23,500 bases of DNA, taken from positions 64,001 to 87,500 of the forward strand of contig CAJNDS010000043.1 in NCBI GenBank assembly GCA_905221605.1. Direction: 5' to 3'. Shown here piece by piece: positions 1 to 9,423 of the stretch. Both the position numbers and the translations under genes were made by a program. Each line of letters begins with the position of its first letter. Positions within the stretch are counted from its first letter, which is position 1. Below the pieces are notes generated by a model. It saw only the letters and a list, made by a program, of their open reading frames with translations, had not been told where the DNA came from and made no database searches. The DNA is from Symbiodinium natans. Its lineage: Eukaryota > Sar > Dinophyceae > Suessiales > Symbiodiniaceae.

Positions 1-559
1 GCGGATTGTGGGGCTTGGTAGTTTTTCTGATTTTCTCACCATGAGTTCGCAGACTGTTTTGATCTAACACTCAGGTTCTTTGCTTGTTTTACCCGTCACA
101 AAAGACCGGCCCACTGTGCCTGCTGCTGTGTTCGCTTTGTCAGGCGAACCTTCAAAATCCGTGACTCACGTTCTTGCATATTTTCACCGATCTTTTTTGG
201 AGAAAGCCCACAAGAATGGAACTGCTAACTTTCGGAATTTCCTTGTAGAAAGTCTAGGCACCTTTTGTTGTTTTTTCCAAGCAATAACCACCGACTTGGG
301 CCACTTCGTCTCTAATGCAAGACTTACTTGGTCCTTGTCATCTCGCAGGTGGTGGGGCGCTTGTCGGAAGTCATGCGCCACAGAGCCCATTAGAAAGCAG
401 GCCAACCAGCAGTCCGGATCAATGAAAAGTCAACCTTTCTTGTGGGTCAGAAGCTGTCTTGAAGTGACATGTCTTGGCATCGCGTCTTTAATGTGCATGG
501 ATGTGTTTCGGCGTGGCAAGACTTGTTTTGGCATGGCAAGAGCATGTTTGTCGGCATAA
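1..559 (+). other. No firm gene; possible exon near 349-390
   Basis: There is an open + frame over about 80-559, but its composition is not convincingly protein-like and I recognise no family. The best coding-like piece follows a pyrimidine-rich acceptor ending in CAG at 346-348. The frame from 349 starts VVGRLSEVMRHRAH and then stops, so it could be a short exon of a gene lying mostly upstream. No partner exon could be identified. Confidence 0.2.
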
Positions 560-904
560 CGTTCTCTGGTTTGTCTGGTCTCTTGTTTTCTTTGGTCTCT
601 CGGCCTCTAGTTCTCTAGTCTCTTTGGTCTGGTTTCTCTGCTCTCGCTCTCTCTGCTTTCTCTGCTTTTCTCTGCTTTCTCTACTTTTCTCTGCTCTCTG
701 CTTTTCTGATCTTCTGCTCTCTCTTTCTGCTTTCTGCTTCTCTGCTCTCTCTGCTCTCTCTGCTCTCTGCTTTCTCTGCTCTCGCTCGTTTCTCTGGTCT
801 CTCTGTCTCTCTAATCTCTCTGGTCTCTCTGGTCGGTCTCTTTACTCGCTCTATTCTTTCTGCTCTCTCTGCTCTCTGCTCTCTCGCTTTCTCTGCTCTT
901 TCTG

Positions 905-955
<51 letters not shown>
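560..955. repeat. Pyrimidine-rich CT/TCTCTGCT low-complexity tract
   Basis: About 400 bp of degenerate CTCTCTGCT-type sequence ends in a pure (TC)n run at about 910-950. The long open frames here (Leu/Ser/Cys-rich on +, Arg/Glu-rich on -) are by-products of the repeat and are not annotated as genes. Confidence 0.9.
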
Positions 956-957
<2 letters not shown>

Positions 958-1085
958 CTTCTTTCCCTATGACGCTGCATGGTGGCGTTAGAATTTTGAG
1001 TGCAGCAAGACAGGCACAGATGTGAACTTGTTTTTCGTAGCAGCATTGAACGGTTGTTGCCTTCATTTGGTGTTTCTTCCGGTGT

Positions 1086-1670
1086 TTGTTCTCATATGTT
1101 GCTGGAGCATTTAGTTGGGGTAGTTTCTTGACATCAATGATAGTGTCGCTTTTGGTTTTGTGCTCCGTCTGTTGGTGTACCCACAGTTTTTGGGGGGTCC
1201 AGGCTTGGAGACTTCAGCCTGCGGAGTGTCTGCTCACCGATCCCCAGGCAATCATTTCAGCAGCTGTAAGTCACAATGTTTGCTCAAGCGGGGGCTGTTT
1301 CATCGTCTTGGAGCGCGCCGGGTTGATCCTAGCCATGGTCTACCAGGCAAAAATTCTGTTTTTGTCATTGCTGGTGATCGGGTCGTGGCGGCTCGTGGTC
1401 AAGAACAGCACCTTCCTGGAATGGTTTGAGCTTCCCAGCCGGATGCAAGAGATGGGTCTGCCAAAGAAGCTGCCCACATGGCTGAAGCAGCCTTTGCACT
1501 ATTATGTGATCCTTTACTTCATGTTGGGCGTTTTACTGTACAACTCTTTGCACGATACAGTAAAGATCATGAGACAGACGGACTTCATGGATGCTTCTTG
1601 GCTATCTAACATCCATGTGGTTCCTCCTTTCTGGGGCAAGGGGGCGGGACACCAATACCTTAAACCCTAA
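1086..1670 (+). CDS. Unassigned membrane-protein-like exon(s)
   Basis: I do not recognise the family. The frame is open for 585 bp. Its second half (about 1336-1650) has ordinary protein composition, with two likely membrane segments around ILFLSLLVIGSWRLVV and YYVILYFMLGVLLYNSL, joined by a basic/amphipathic stretch rich in Pro and Lys (LPKKLPTWLKQPL). The first half is less certain and may contain an intron, and no start could be chosen. The frame runs straight into a telomere-like array at 1659, so the real exon probably ends before about 1650. It lies about 1 kb upstream of the TMEM184-like exons on the same strand and could be their N-terminal part. One GTCT direct-repeat junction (1456 with 2635, phase 1) is possible but would discard the best-looking half. 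It could equally be a separate gene. Confidence 0.4.
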   Translation: MFSYVAGAFSWGSFLTSMIVSLLVLCSVCWCTHSFWGVQAWRLQPAECLLTDPQAIISAAVSHNVCSSGGCFIVLERAGLILAMVYQAKILFLSLLVIGSWRLVVKNSTFLEWFELPSRMQEMGLPKKLPTWLKQPLHYYVILYFMLGVLLYNSLHDTVKIMRQTDFMDASWLSNIHVVPPFWGKGAGHQYLKP

Positions 1671-1747
1671 ACTCTAAACCCTAAACCCTAAACCCCAAAC
1701 CCTAAACCCTAAACCCTAAACCCTAAATCCTCCTCAAACCCTAAACC
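1659..1747. repeat. Interstitial telomere-like array, CCCTAAA orientation
   Basis: About 12 near-perfect CCCTAAA units with a few variants (CTCTAAA, CCCCAAA, CCTAAAT). It begins directly after the open frame ending near 1670. Confidence 0.9.
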
Positions 1748-1870
1748 GTTATGCCACACCCAAGTATCACAAAACCCTTCGGCCCAGGCACCCTTGACCT
1801 TGAGCCCGAAAGCTTGGACTCCAAGCTTCCACGAAGCCTCGCTCCCCGAAACGCCCACATACACACCCGT

Positions 1871-1963
1871 TGAGGGTTTTTGGGTTTAGGGTTTAGGGTT
1901 TAGGGTTTAGGGTTTAGGGATTAGGGTTTAGGGTTTAGGGATTAGGGTTGAAAGTTTAGGGTT
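1871..1963. repeat. Interstitial telomere-like array, TTTAGGG orientation
   Basis: About 12 TTTAGGG/ATTAGGG units in the opposite orientation to the array at 1659-1747. The two face each other across about 125 bp of non-repeat sequence, so they could fold into a stem. A tiny third patch (CCCTAAA x2) lies at 2088-2101. Confidence 0.9.
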
Positions 1964-2101
1964 CCCACAGACAAACCCTCAGCCCTTTCGGGGTAGTTCC
2001 ATGGTCCCCTTAATGTGGCCATACTTGGGGAATTTACAAAAAACCCCAGGGGCCCACGCTTCACAGCCTTTTATACAAGGTATACGAAACCCTAAACCCT
2101 A

Positions 2102-2634
2102 GGCCACTTCCCTTATAAACCCTCACGTCCCAGAGCGCCCAGGTTTGGGCCTTTCACCTCCCCGACTCAGTTCCCCAGGAAGAGCGCAACTTTCCAAGAT
2201 GGCTTTTCTCAATATCTGCATACACCCCGCTCGCTCCCTTGTGAAAAAGAGGAGAGATTGTTCTTCGGATGGTTTTTTTGGGGGTGCGAAACCCAGGCGA
2301 GATTGTTCCGGAAGTTGTTTTTTGGAGTAGGGGGCGAGAAATGTGGAGAGCTTGTAGTTCGTGTCTGGGAGAAAATAGCACTTTTTGTAAGAGCTGCTAT
2401 TCAAAAGATGTGTGCGAACGGACTGAGCACGTGTTTGGCGTTGACAATAGACTGTGCGGAAGCGATCGCAGAGCATCCGCACCTAGAAAGCTTGTACTCG
2501 GTGGGCGGGTTTCGGTATGTTATCTGTCGGGTTCAATCGGCCTTGAATTGGAATTGGGTTTCTGAATACTTCAGTGAAGCTTCGCGAAGTGGGAGGGTTC
2601 CAACTCACAAGCCAACTCAATTGCTGTTACGCAG
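2102..2634. other. No firm gene; possible unplaced exon or intron
   Basis: Several short overlapping open frames exist on both strands, but none has a recognisable domain. The stretch ends in the acceptor ACGCAG at 2634, which opens the first confident TMEM184-like exon. It is most simply read as intron or 5' flank. Confidence 0.5.
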
Positions 2635-4190
2635 GTCTAATGTTCGTGTTCGGGCTCCAGAGCCTACAGCCTAAGGGCACCTGTCCTCAGGCGAGCATAG
2701 CCACGTTCGTGGTGTCGGTCGGGCACACCCTCATGCACTATTGTGCCATCAGAGGCATCGAGCTAAAACGGGTTGTGGATCAAGATCGGGCAATTGGGAT
2801 TCCGAGCAGCAAGGCTTTTGGAATTTTTCGAAGCAGATTCCAGCAACCTCTTACAAGAGAATTTCCCCCTTCAACTTCACCATCCGAGGCAATTTTGGTG
2901 ATTGCTCTTCCGGCTGTCTATGGTGCCATGGCATTCAAATCGGTGATACGGATGTGGATTCTTTTCACTGGCTGTCGGATTGAAAGCGAGTGTGGCTCCC
3001 CTGGCTCACCCTGGGAGACCAAGAAGACCCTCGGCTTTCTCCGTCTTTGCTGTTTTTGCTGCCACGCCTCTCAGGCTTTTGGGCTTCTTGTGTAGTTGAG
3101 TGTGGGTTTTGCCAAGCATGTTCTCTGAATCTTAGAGCACTGAGGACCTTCATCCTGGACGCGTACGACTCCAACTACGACACCGCGGACCTCTACGAGG
3201 CCTACGCGCTGTACCTCTTCGCGCAGCTCTGCATGTCGCAGGTTGCGAAGAGAACCTCGGACTCGGGCACCTCCACCCTCACGCACACGGTCGAAGCTCT
3301 GACAATGCAGCCAGAGGTTAGGCTTAAAAAAGCTTTATTATTATCATTATTATTGTTATTATTATGATTATTGTTTTTCTTTTATGTTTTATGTTGAGTT
3401 CTTCACTGTAGTTCCCCTTCGTTTGAGCAAATGTCTCTGTGGAGCCTGCAAGCTTGGAAACCCAGCCTAGGCAGGGCGTGATGAGCTTCGTGATCGTGTG
3501 TTTCTTGGTGTTGAGGGCTCCAATACCAAGGATCCGCGGAGCGTAAAAGGGATATTAATGTTGCAGCGGTTCCATGTTCTACCATGCGCTGTACCCGTAC
3601 GAAACAAGTCCAGCGTTTTGAAGACCTGAAGATGTGTGTTGCTGTTTCGCCGCCAGAACATGTAAGAAGACACAACCTGCAAGTCAGTCTGCTTGGATGT
3701 GTTGTTGGGTGCAGAAAGGTCTTGAGTCCCAAGAATGGCACTCAGGAAGGTTTATGGATACTTAACTTGTTGCCTACTCCTGTGGGACCCACCCTTAGAA
3801 GGAAGATGATGAACATAAGGTTTCCTTCAAGCCACGTACAAGATGGCGCTCACCATCTACGTGAGCCTCACCGATGACACGACATTGCCAGGCCTGTCGC
3901 CCTACCTGACAGGGGCCGGACTGGTCGCTTCATCTGCAGCGATTTCCAATGTGATCACTGTTGAGCACAGCCTGGAGACCTACTTGCACGATTTTCGGCC
4001 AAGCGCAAAGTTTTGGAGCGCAAAAGTGTTGGTGTCCATCGCTTTTTTGCAGCAAACCATCTTGTCCATCCTGTCACACTTTCTCGGCGCGGGCTTCACG
4101 GACCTGCAGCAAAATCTTCTATATTCGTCTCTGATTTGCTATGAAGTCCTGCTTGTTTCCTTCTTCCACATGTATCTCCCACGTGGTTGA
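2635..4190 (+). CDS. TMEM184 / OST-alpha-type seven-helix membrane protein (spliced, 5' end unknown)
   Basis: Five exons join in one frame: 2635-2789, 2889-2977, 3145-3306, 3471-3499 and 3820-4190 (stop TGA). They give about 267 residues of an organic-solute-transporter-alpha/TMEM184 family protein, whose members are multipass membrane proteins linked to solute transport or trafficking. Seven likely helices are visible: IATFVVSVGHTLMHYCAI; ILVIALPAVYGAMAF; DLYEAYALYLFAQLC; MSFVIVCFLQATYKMALTI; GAGLVASSAAISNV; FWSAKVLVSIAFLQQTIL; and LLYSSLICYEVLLVSFF. Family hallmarks are YEAYALYLF, the QGVM...FVIV helix, the RPSAKFWSAK loop leading into ...LQQ, and the ICYE helix. All four junctions keep phase and restore family order. 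Donors are GC, GA, GC and GT, each with AG acceptors and direct repeats of 2-6 nt. Exon 4 is only 29 nt. The N-terminus is missing; it may lie at 1086-1670 or be undetected. The family call is fairly sure, the substrate unknown. Confidence 0.75.
2790..2888 (+). mobile_element. TMEM184-like intron 1, possible introner
   Basis: 99-nt GC...AG intron. The hexamer GCAATT occurs at 2790-2795 (intron start) and again at 2889-2894 (start of the next exon). Joining 2789 to 2889 in phase 0 gives DQDR then AILVIALP, as expected for the family between helices 1 and 2. No clear terminal inverted repeat. Confidence 0.65.
2978..3144 (+). other. TMEM184-like intron 2 (GA...AG)
   Basis: 167 nt. The donor is GA and the acceptor CTGAG; the junction repeat is only GA. 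Phase 2 on both sides gives FTGC then RTFILDAY, leading into the conserved YEAYALYLF helix. Confidence 0.6.
3307..3470 (+). other. TMEM184-like intron 3 with a TTA microsatellite
   Basis: 164-nt GC...AG intron. GCAG is repeated at 3307-3310 and 3471-3474. It contains a TTA/TTATTG-rich stretch at about 3334-3371. The join (phase 2) leads into the 29-nt exon 3471-3499. Confidence 0.6.
3500..3819 (+). other. TMEM184-like intron 4 (GT...AG)
   Basis: 320 nt. GTTTC is repeated at 3500-3504 and 3820-3824. Joining in phase 1 turns the end of the microexon and the start of the last exon into one continuous helix, FVIVC then FLQATYKMALTI. The short open frames inside are read as intron. Confidence 0.65.
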
Positions 4191-4407
4191 GGAACCATTC
4201 TTGCCCAAAAGGCCCCCTTTCACAAGTTTTTCATGCAATCATTGACCACTGTGTTGAAGCCAGCACCGCATCAACACCAAGGTACGCGTGGAGAACAAGT
4301 GAACCATGGTTGAAGTGCGCCACGCAAGAGCCACTGCTGAGTGGTGGCCACTGATCCCTTGCGCGACGATGCTCCGTGCCGATAGATTGCGAAGACGAAG
4401 GGTCCTC
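4191..4407 (+). other. 3' flank of the TMEM184-like gene
   Basis: Unique sequence after the TGA stop. I see no further exon and no poly(A) signal that I would defend. The next telomere-like array starts at 4408. Confidence 0.5.
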
Positions 4408-4545
4408 AACCTAAACCTTAACCCTAAACCTTAGCCCTAAACCCTAAACCAGAAACCCTCATTGAGGGTTTGGCAGGACTCAACCCTAAACCCTAAACCC
4501 TAAACCCTAAACCCTAAACCCTAAACCCTAGACCCTAAACCCTAC
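4408..4545. repeat. Interstitial telomere-like array, CCCTAAA orientation
   Basis: Two blocks (4408-4452 and 4483-4545), interrupted by a short single-copy piece that contains one reverse unit. Degenerate units (CCTTAAC, CCTTAGC) lie at the left edge and perfect units at the right. A small CCCTAAA patch recurs at 4874-4898. Confidence 0.9.
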
Positions 4546-5255
4546 ACGCCCATTTAGGTGATAGGGGTTTAGAAGGCTTTCGAGCCTACATGAGGTTTTG
4601 GCAGGTCGGGGCTGATCCAAACCCCCTCAAACCTAAACGCCAAAGAACTTTGCGTCCTTCAGCCTGAAGCCCTTCAACCTTCGTAGCCTGACTCGAGACG
4701 AAGTTCTTGGGCTGGCTGCGGTGAGTTTTACACCGTTACTCAAGGCATTTGCGAGCCTTGCTCGTGCCCTATATGGGTAGGGATTATTGTCTTTATACCT
4801 CCTAAAGCCCCAGGACCCCCCACCGCCCCTTTGAACCCCACAAGCCTAAACTGTCAAGCCGTTTGAACCCCACAACCCTAAACCCTAAACCCCAAACACT
4901 CGCAACCTCCTAGAACCACTGAGGCCGGCCCCTCTGAGCCAAGCGCCAGCCACAAGTTCCCCAAAGAAGGATGCGGCCTAAACACTCCCCAACTTCCGTC
5001 TAGGTGTTAGGGTGGCACCAGGTATCTGAGGGTTTTTGAAATCACGTCAGGGAGATGAAGGCGTTTGGGGCGTCATGGTTTAGGGTTTAGGGTTTAGGGG
5101 TTTAGGGTTTAGGGTTTAGGGTGACATCGGTTGCCCAGGAGCTCGACAGCTGTTGCGGGCCTTAACCATACCCCCCGCAAAGATCTCGAGAACGCATGTG
5201 GGATAGCCCAATAGTAGCAGGGTACTGCAGTGAGGGGTCAGTGACTTTAGTTCCA
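4546..5255. repeat. Gene-free spacer with a TTTAGGG array
   Basis: No coding signal was found. Scattered degenerate telomere-like units occur throughout. A clean TTTAGGG array of six units lies at 5078-5122. Confidence 0.7.
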
Positions 5256-5365
5256 GGCTTACTGTTGGTTAGTAGGGAATGAGGGAATGAGGACCCTATC
5301 TCCCCCAAACAATACCCTCAAGAAGAGTACCTCATTCACTCATTCCCTACGAGCCAACAGTAAGC
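5256..5365. mobile_element. Foldback (MITE-like) element, family A
   Basis: The two ends are inverted copies. The left arm begins GCTTACTGTTGG and continues GTAGGGAATGAGGG. The right arm contains TCATTCCCTAC and ends CCAACAGTAAGC. The middle carries ACCCTATCT and ATACCCTC motifs shared with the elements at 14681, 17016 and 18847. No coding capacity, about 110 bp. Confidence 0.7.
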
Positions 5366-5382
5366 AGGGTGAGTGGAGAGCG

Positions 5383-5630
5383 TAAACCCTAAACCCTAAA
5401 CCCTAAACCCTAAACCCTAAACCCTAACCTAAACCCTAAACCCTAAACCCTAAACCCTAAACCCTAAACCCTAAACCCTAAACCCTAAACCCTAAACCCT
5501 AAACCTTGAAACCTAAACCCTAAACCCTAAACCCTAAACCCTAAACCCTAAACCCTAAACACTAAACCCTAAACCCTAAACCCTAAACCCTATCCCCTAA
5601 ACCCTAAACCCTAAACCCTAAACCCCGAAA
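5383..5630. repeat. Longest interstitial telomere-like array, CCCTAAA orientation
   Basis: About 248 bp and some 35 units, mostly perfect CCCTAAA with single variants such as CACTAAA and CCTTGAAA. It ends only about 40 bp upstream of the RCC1-like start codon, so it occupies the position of a promoter or 5' UTR. Confidence 0.95.
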
Positions 5631-5669
5631 CTGAACCTCCTGCATCCTGAAGCTTGTGGATCGAGTGCC

Positions 5670-7590
5670 ATGTTGTTCGCCGTGCTCTTTGGTCATCTCG
5701 CTTTTTCGCTTTCGCATGGCTTCGTGCCGGGCCAGCTGTCTACGTCGGGAAAGCACACGTGTGTGAACGGAAACGGTAGCGTGAAGTGCTGGGGATTCAA
5801 TTGGTATGGTCAGCTGGGTTTAGGCGACAGGAGTGATCGTGGGGATGCAGATATCGAGATGGGAGATGCCCTACCAACTGTGGATGTCGAACAGTCCGCT
5901 TTCGTCGTGGCCGGGGGCCACCACACTTGTGCAATCCTCATCGACTTCACTGTGAAGTGTTGGGGTTTGAACCTTATTTCGCCAATACATGAACTTTAAG
6001 CTTTTTTGGGCTCCTTGTTTTGTAGGAGTAGTCAAGTTTAACCTGTTAATTCCTTGGTTATTGGAGAAGTAAGGAACTCCTACGGACAGCTGGGTTTAGG
6101 TGACACCACCAGCCGTGGTGGCGCAGCAGGCGATATGGGAGCCAACCTTCCCCCTGTTGACGTTGGCAGTGGCAGCTTGGTGGTCGAAGTCGCTGCTGGC
6201 ATGTACCACACCTGTGCGCGATTGGCGGATAACAAGACCAAGTGCTGGGGGCGCAATGATCACGGCCAGCTGGGTCTGGGTGACACCGCTGGAAGAGGTG
6301 CCAGCCCGGGTGAGATGGGCTCTGAGTTGCCGCCGGTCGACGTTGGGACGGGTAGGACGGTGCAAGGACTTGCCGTGGGAGGCTTGCACACCTGTGCGTT
6401 GTTGGACGACTTTTCTGTTAAGTGCTGGGGCTCTGCCTCAGATGGCCAATTGGGATATGAGAGTACCGCAGGCCGAGGCCATCAGGCAGAACAGATGGGA
6501 GACTACCTGCCCGTCGTGGATGTTGGGGCTGGCCGCAGCGTGCTGCACGTCACGGCAGGTGAGAGCCACACGTGCGTCGTGTTAGACGATGGCACGGGCA
6601 AGTGCTGGGGCAAAAACTCGCTTCTTGGGTGTGTTTAGTGGCTGTTGTAGTTGTTCGTACGCGTTTTGTTCAACACATAGACTCAGAACCTTCGCATGCT
6701 TCTAGACGCCTGAATTTGGCACACAAAGTTAGCCTTGTTAGCCCAATAGGGACACGGGCCCACGTTAGTTCACCCCAAGGCTTGGCGTGCTTGGATTGGG
6801 TGACAGTCTGACCCGTGGCGATGCATCTGGTTCGATGGGTGACAATCTGCCCGCACTGGATTTGGGAACTGGCCGGTTGCTGCTTTGGCTGCAGGCAGGC
6901 TACCTTCACAACTGCGCGCTTCTGGACAACTTCGCTTGGAAATGTTGGGGCTACAATACCTACGGCCAACTGGGATTGGGAGACTCCGAAACCAGAGGCT
7001 TCATGTCGGGCCAGATGGGTGATAGCCTGCCAAGCCCTGATCTGGGGGGACACTTAGCGATGGTCATATGCCCGGGCCGATACCACTCGTGCGCAGGATT
7101 GGAGAATTCCACGGTGAAGTGTTGGGGTTATAATTGGGATGGCCAGTTAGGCCTAGGTGACACCGTCGACCGTGGAAGATACAGCAATGAGATGGGCGGC
7201 AACTTGCCTGCCGTTGTTCTTGATGGAATTGTCACTTCCACAAGCAGTACAACTTCAACCTTCTCCACAAGTACAGCTTCCTCGACACCCACCAGCTCAA
7301 CTGTCACCATCACTACCAGCCGCACACAAAGCACCACAAGTAGCAGCTCATCTGTCACAGGCACCGCGACGACCACGTCTACAACAAGCAGTTGGAGCAG
7401 CAGCAGAACCAGCACCCGTTCGAGCAGCACGTTTACCAGAAGCAGCACGAGCTTCAGCACCAGTACCCAAAGCAGTGCCACCAGCACCATCACAAGCGAC
7501 GTCACCACCTCAATGACTTCCACAGCAACGAGCACTACGTCCCGAACCGCATCCACGCAGGCCCGGCCTCGCATGCTCAGTGCACAGTAA
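5670..7590 (+). CDS. Secreted RCC1-like seven-bladed propeller with Ser/Thr-rich tail (spliced)
   Basis: Exons 5670-5968, 6074-6619 and 6780-7590 join in phase 2 at both introns, giving about 551 residues. The start at 5670 gives a short hydrophobic leader (MLFAVLFGHLAFSLSHG) that looks like a signal peptide, followed directly by the first repeat. Seven units of H-x-C...KCWG-x-N-x-x-GQLGLGD...RG are present, the number expected for a complete RCC1-type beta propeller. The two Cys per blade (HTC and KCWG) probably form disulfides in an extracellular fold; nuclear RCC1 lacks these, so a Ran exchange role is unlikely. Blades 2 and 5 are completed only by splicing. Residues from about position 7230 are an almost pure Ser/Thr stretch, likely a glycosylated stalk. 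The stop at 7588-7590 overlaps a good donor (CA|GTAAGA at 7587), so the gene may continue. The ligand is unknown. Confidence 0.85.
5969..6073 (+). mobile_element. RCC1-like intron 1, introner with terminal inverted repeats
   Basis: 105-nt GA...AG intron. GAAC is repeated at 5969-5972 (intron start) and 6074-6077 (exon start). The ends 5972-5987 and 6059-6074 are inverted copies matching at 14 of 16 positions (core CCTTA.TTC.CCAATA). Removing it restores KCWGLN then SYGQLGLGD, exactly matching the other blades. Confidence 0.8.
6620..6779 (+). mobile_element. RCC1-like intron 2, probable introner
   Basis: 160-nt GC...AG intron. GCTT is repeated at 6620-6623 and 6780-6783. Inside the repeat the ends are CTTGGGTG (6624) and CACCCCAAG (ending 6779), inverted copies with one extra base. 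Removing it restores KCWGKNSLG then VLGLGD. Confidence 0.7.
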
Positions 7591-7967
7591 GACAATGTAA
7601 GACATGCCTTCGTCCTTTGCAAGGACCCGGCTGCCGGAGGCGGGTGGGGGGGGGGCAAGTGGAGCAATCGGAAGTTCTCAAACTCTTGTTGCTCACAGCC
7701 CCACTGGTGCATCTCAAAGCATTGGAAAGCCTGTGTCAACCAGATGCCGCTTGCGACGTCCACTTCAAAGTCGCGGCCTCAGAGCCTTCGGCATTGTTTC
7801 AGGTGCTCACACCTCAGAACCTCCAATCCAGTGCAACGACCTCTTCCGAGGCTTACATCTTTAAACCCAATTGCTCCAATGTTGGCGCTGTAGGCTTGCT
7901 ACTCCATCCCGTATGGCACGGATGGCAGGGGCCTGAGCTTGCGAGCTGAGGATGACTTGGAGTGGGG
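7591..7967 (+). other. Unassigned open stretch after the RCC1-like gene
   Basis: A + frame over about 7656-7949 reads like ordinary protein in places (EVLKLLLLTAPLVHLKALES; SSEAYIFKPNCSNVGAVG) and stops just before the TG repeat. I could not join it in phase to the RCC1-like donor at 7587, and no family is recognised. It may be an exon, a decayed gene or chance. Confidence 0.25.
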
Positions 7968-8834
<867 letters not shown>

Positions 8835-8835
<1 letters not shown>

Positions 8836-9235
8836 AGAGTGTTTGAGGATGTCTCCAAACTGCCAGGACTACGAAGAGTCCTGAACCATTAAGCTGCAGG
8901 TCGTCCCAATCTGCTCCTGGCGGGGACGCGCGCCTGCGTTCCCGAGAACACGCCGAGCTGGCGTTGTTGCGTGGCCTTCGGGTCGAGGGTGACGGGCAGC
9001 ATCTCAACTCAAACGGTTTCCCCTTTTTGGGGGTCCCTTTCAGGGGAATATTTAAGGGGAATATATTCTATTTGGGGCATAAGAGGGGTACCCGATTACC
9101 TCTATCTTGGAAAATGCCCAAGTAGGCCCCGGGAGCTCCCCCGAACGTCGCGCGGCCAGGTCGTGCCCTTGTGATGAGGACTTCGAATACCAATGTGGGC
9201 CGCCTTATGTCTCAGGGTTTGTCTTGATGTATTAT
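8835..9235. other. No gene seen
   Basis: Unique sequence with no supported coding. A small palindromic patch with GGGGAATAT repeated twice lies at about 9042-9070 and resembles the cores of the foldback elements elsewhere. Confidence 0.5.
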
Positions 9236-9330
9236 ATACAAGTATATGTATATGTCTATGTCTATGTCTATGTATATGTTTATGTATATGTGTAGGTATA
9301 TGTATACGTATACACATATATATATATAGT
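9236..9330. repeat. TATGTC/TATATG microsatellite
   Basis: Hexamer-like TATGTA/TATGTC repeats grade into TATATA. Confidence 0.85.
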
Positions 9331-9423
9331 TACTGCATATAGCGGCTTCGAAAGCAGGAGGTCAGGTTCTATAGGGGTGAACTTGAACGGCCTCACAGGG
9401 ATGCTAGGGGTTGAGGGATCCTT

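Noticed and set aside
501-1066. Leu/Ser/Cys-rich and Arg/Glu-rich open frames
   Set aside because: By-products of the CT-rich repeat.
1659-5630. Chromosome end
   Set aside because: Arrays occur in both orientations and are flanked on both sides by genes, so they are internal.
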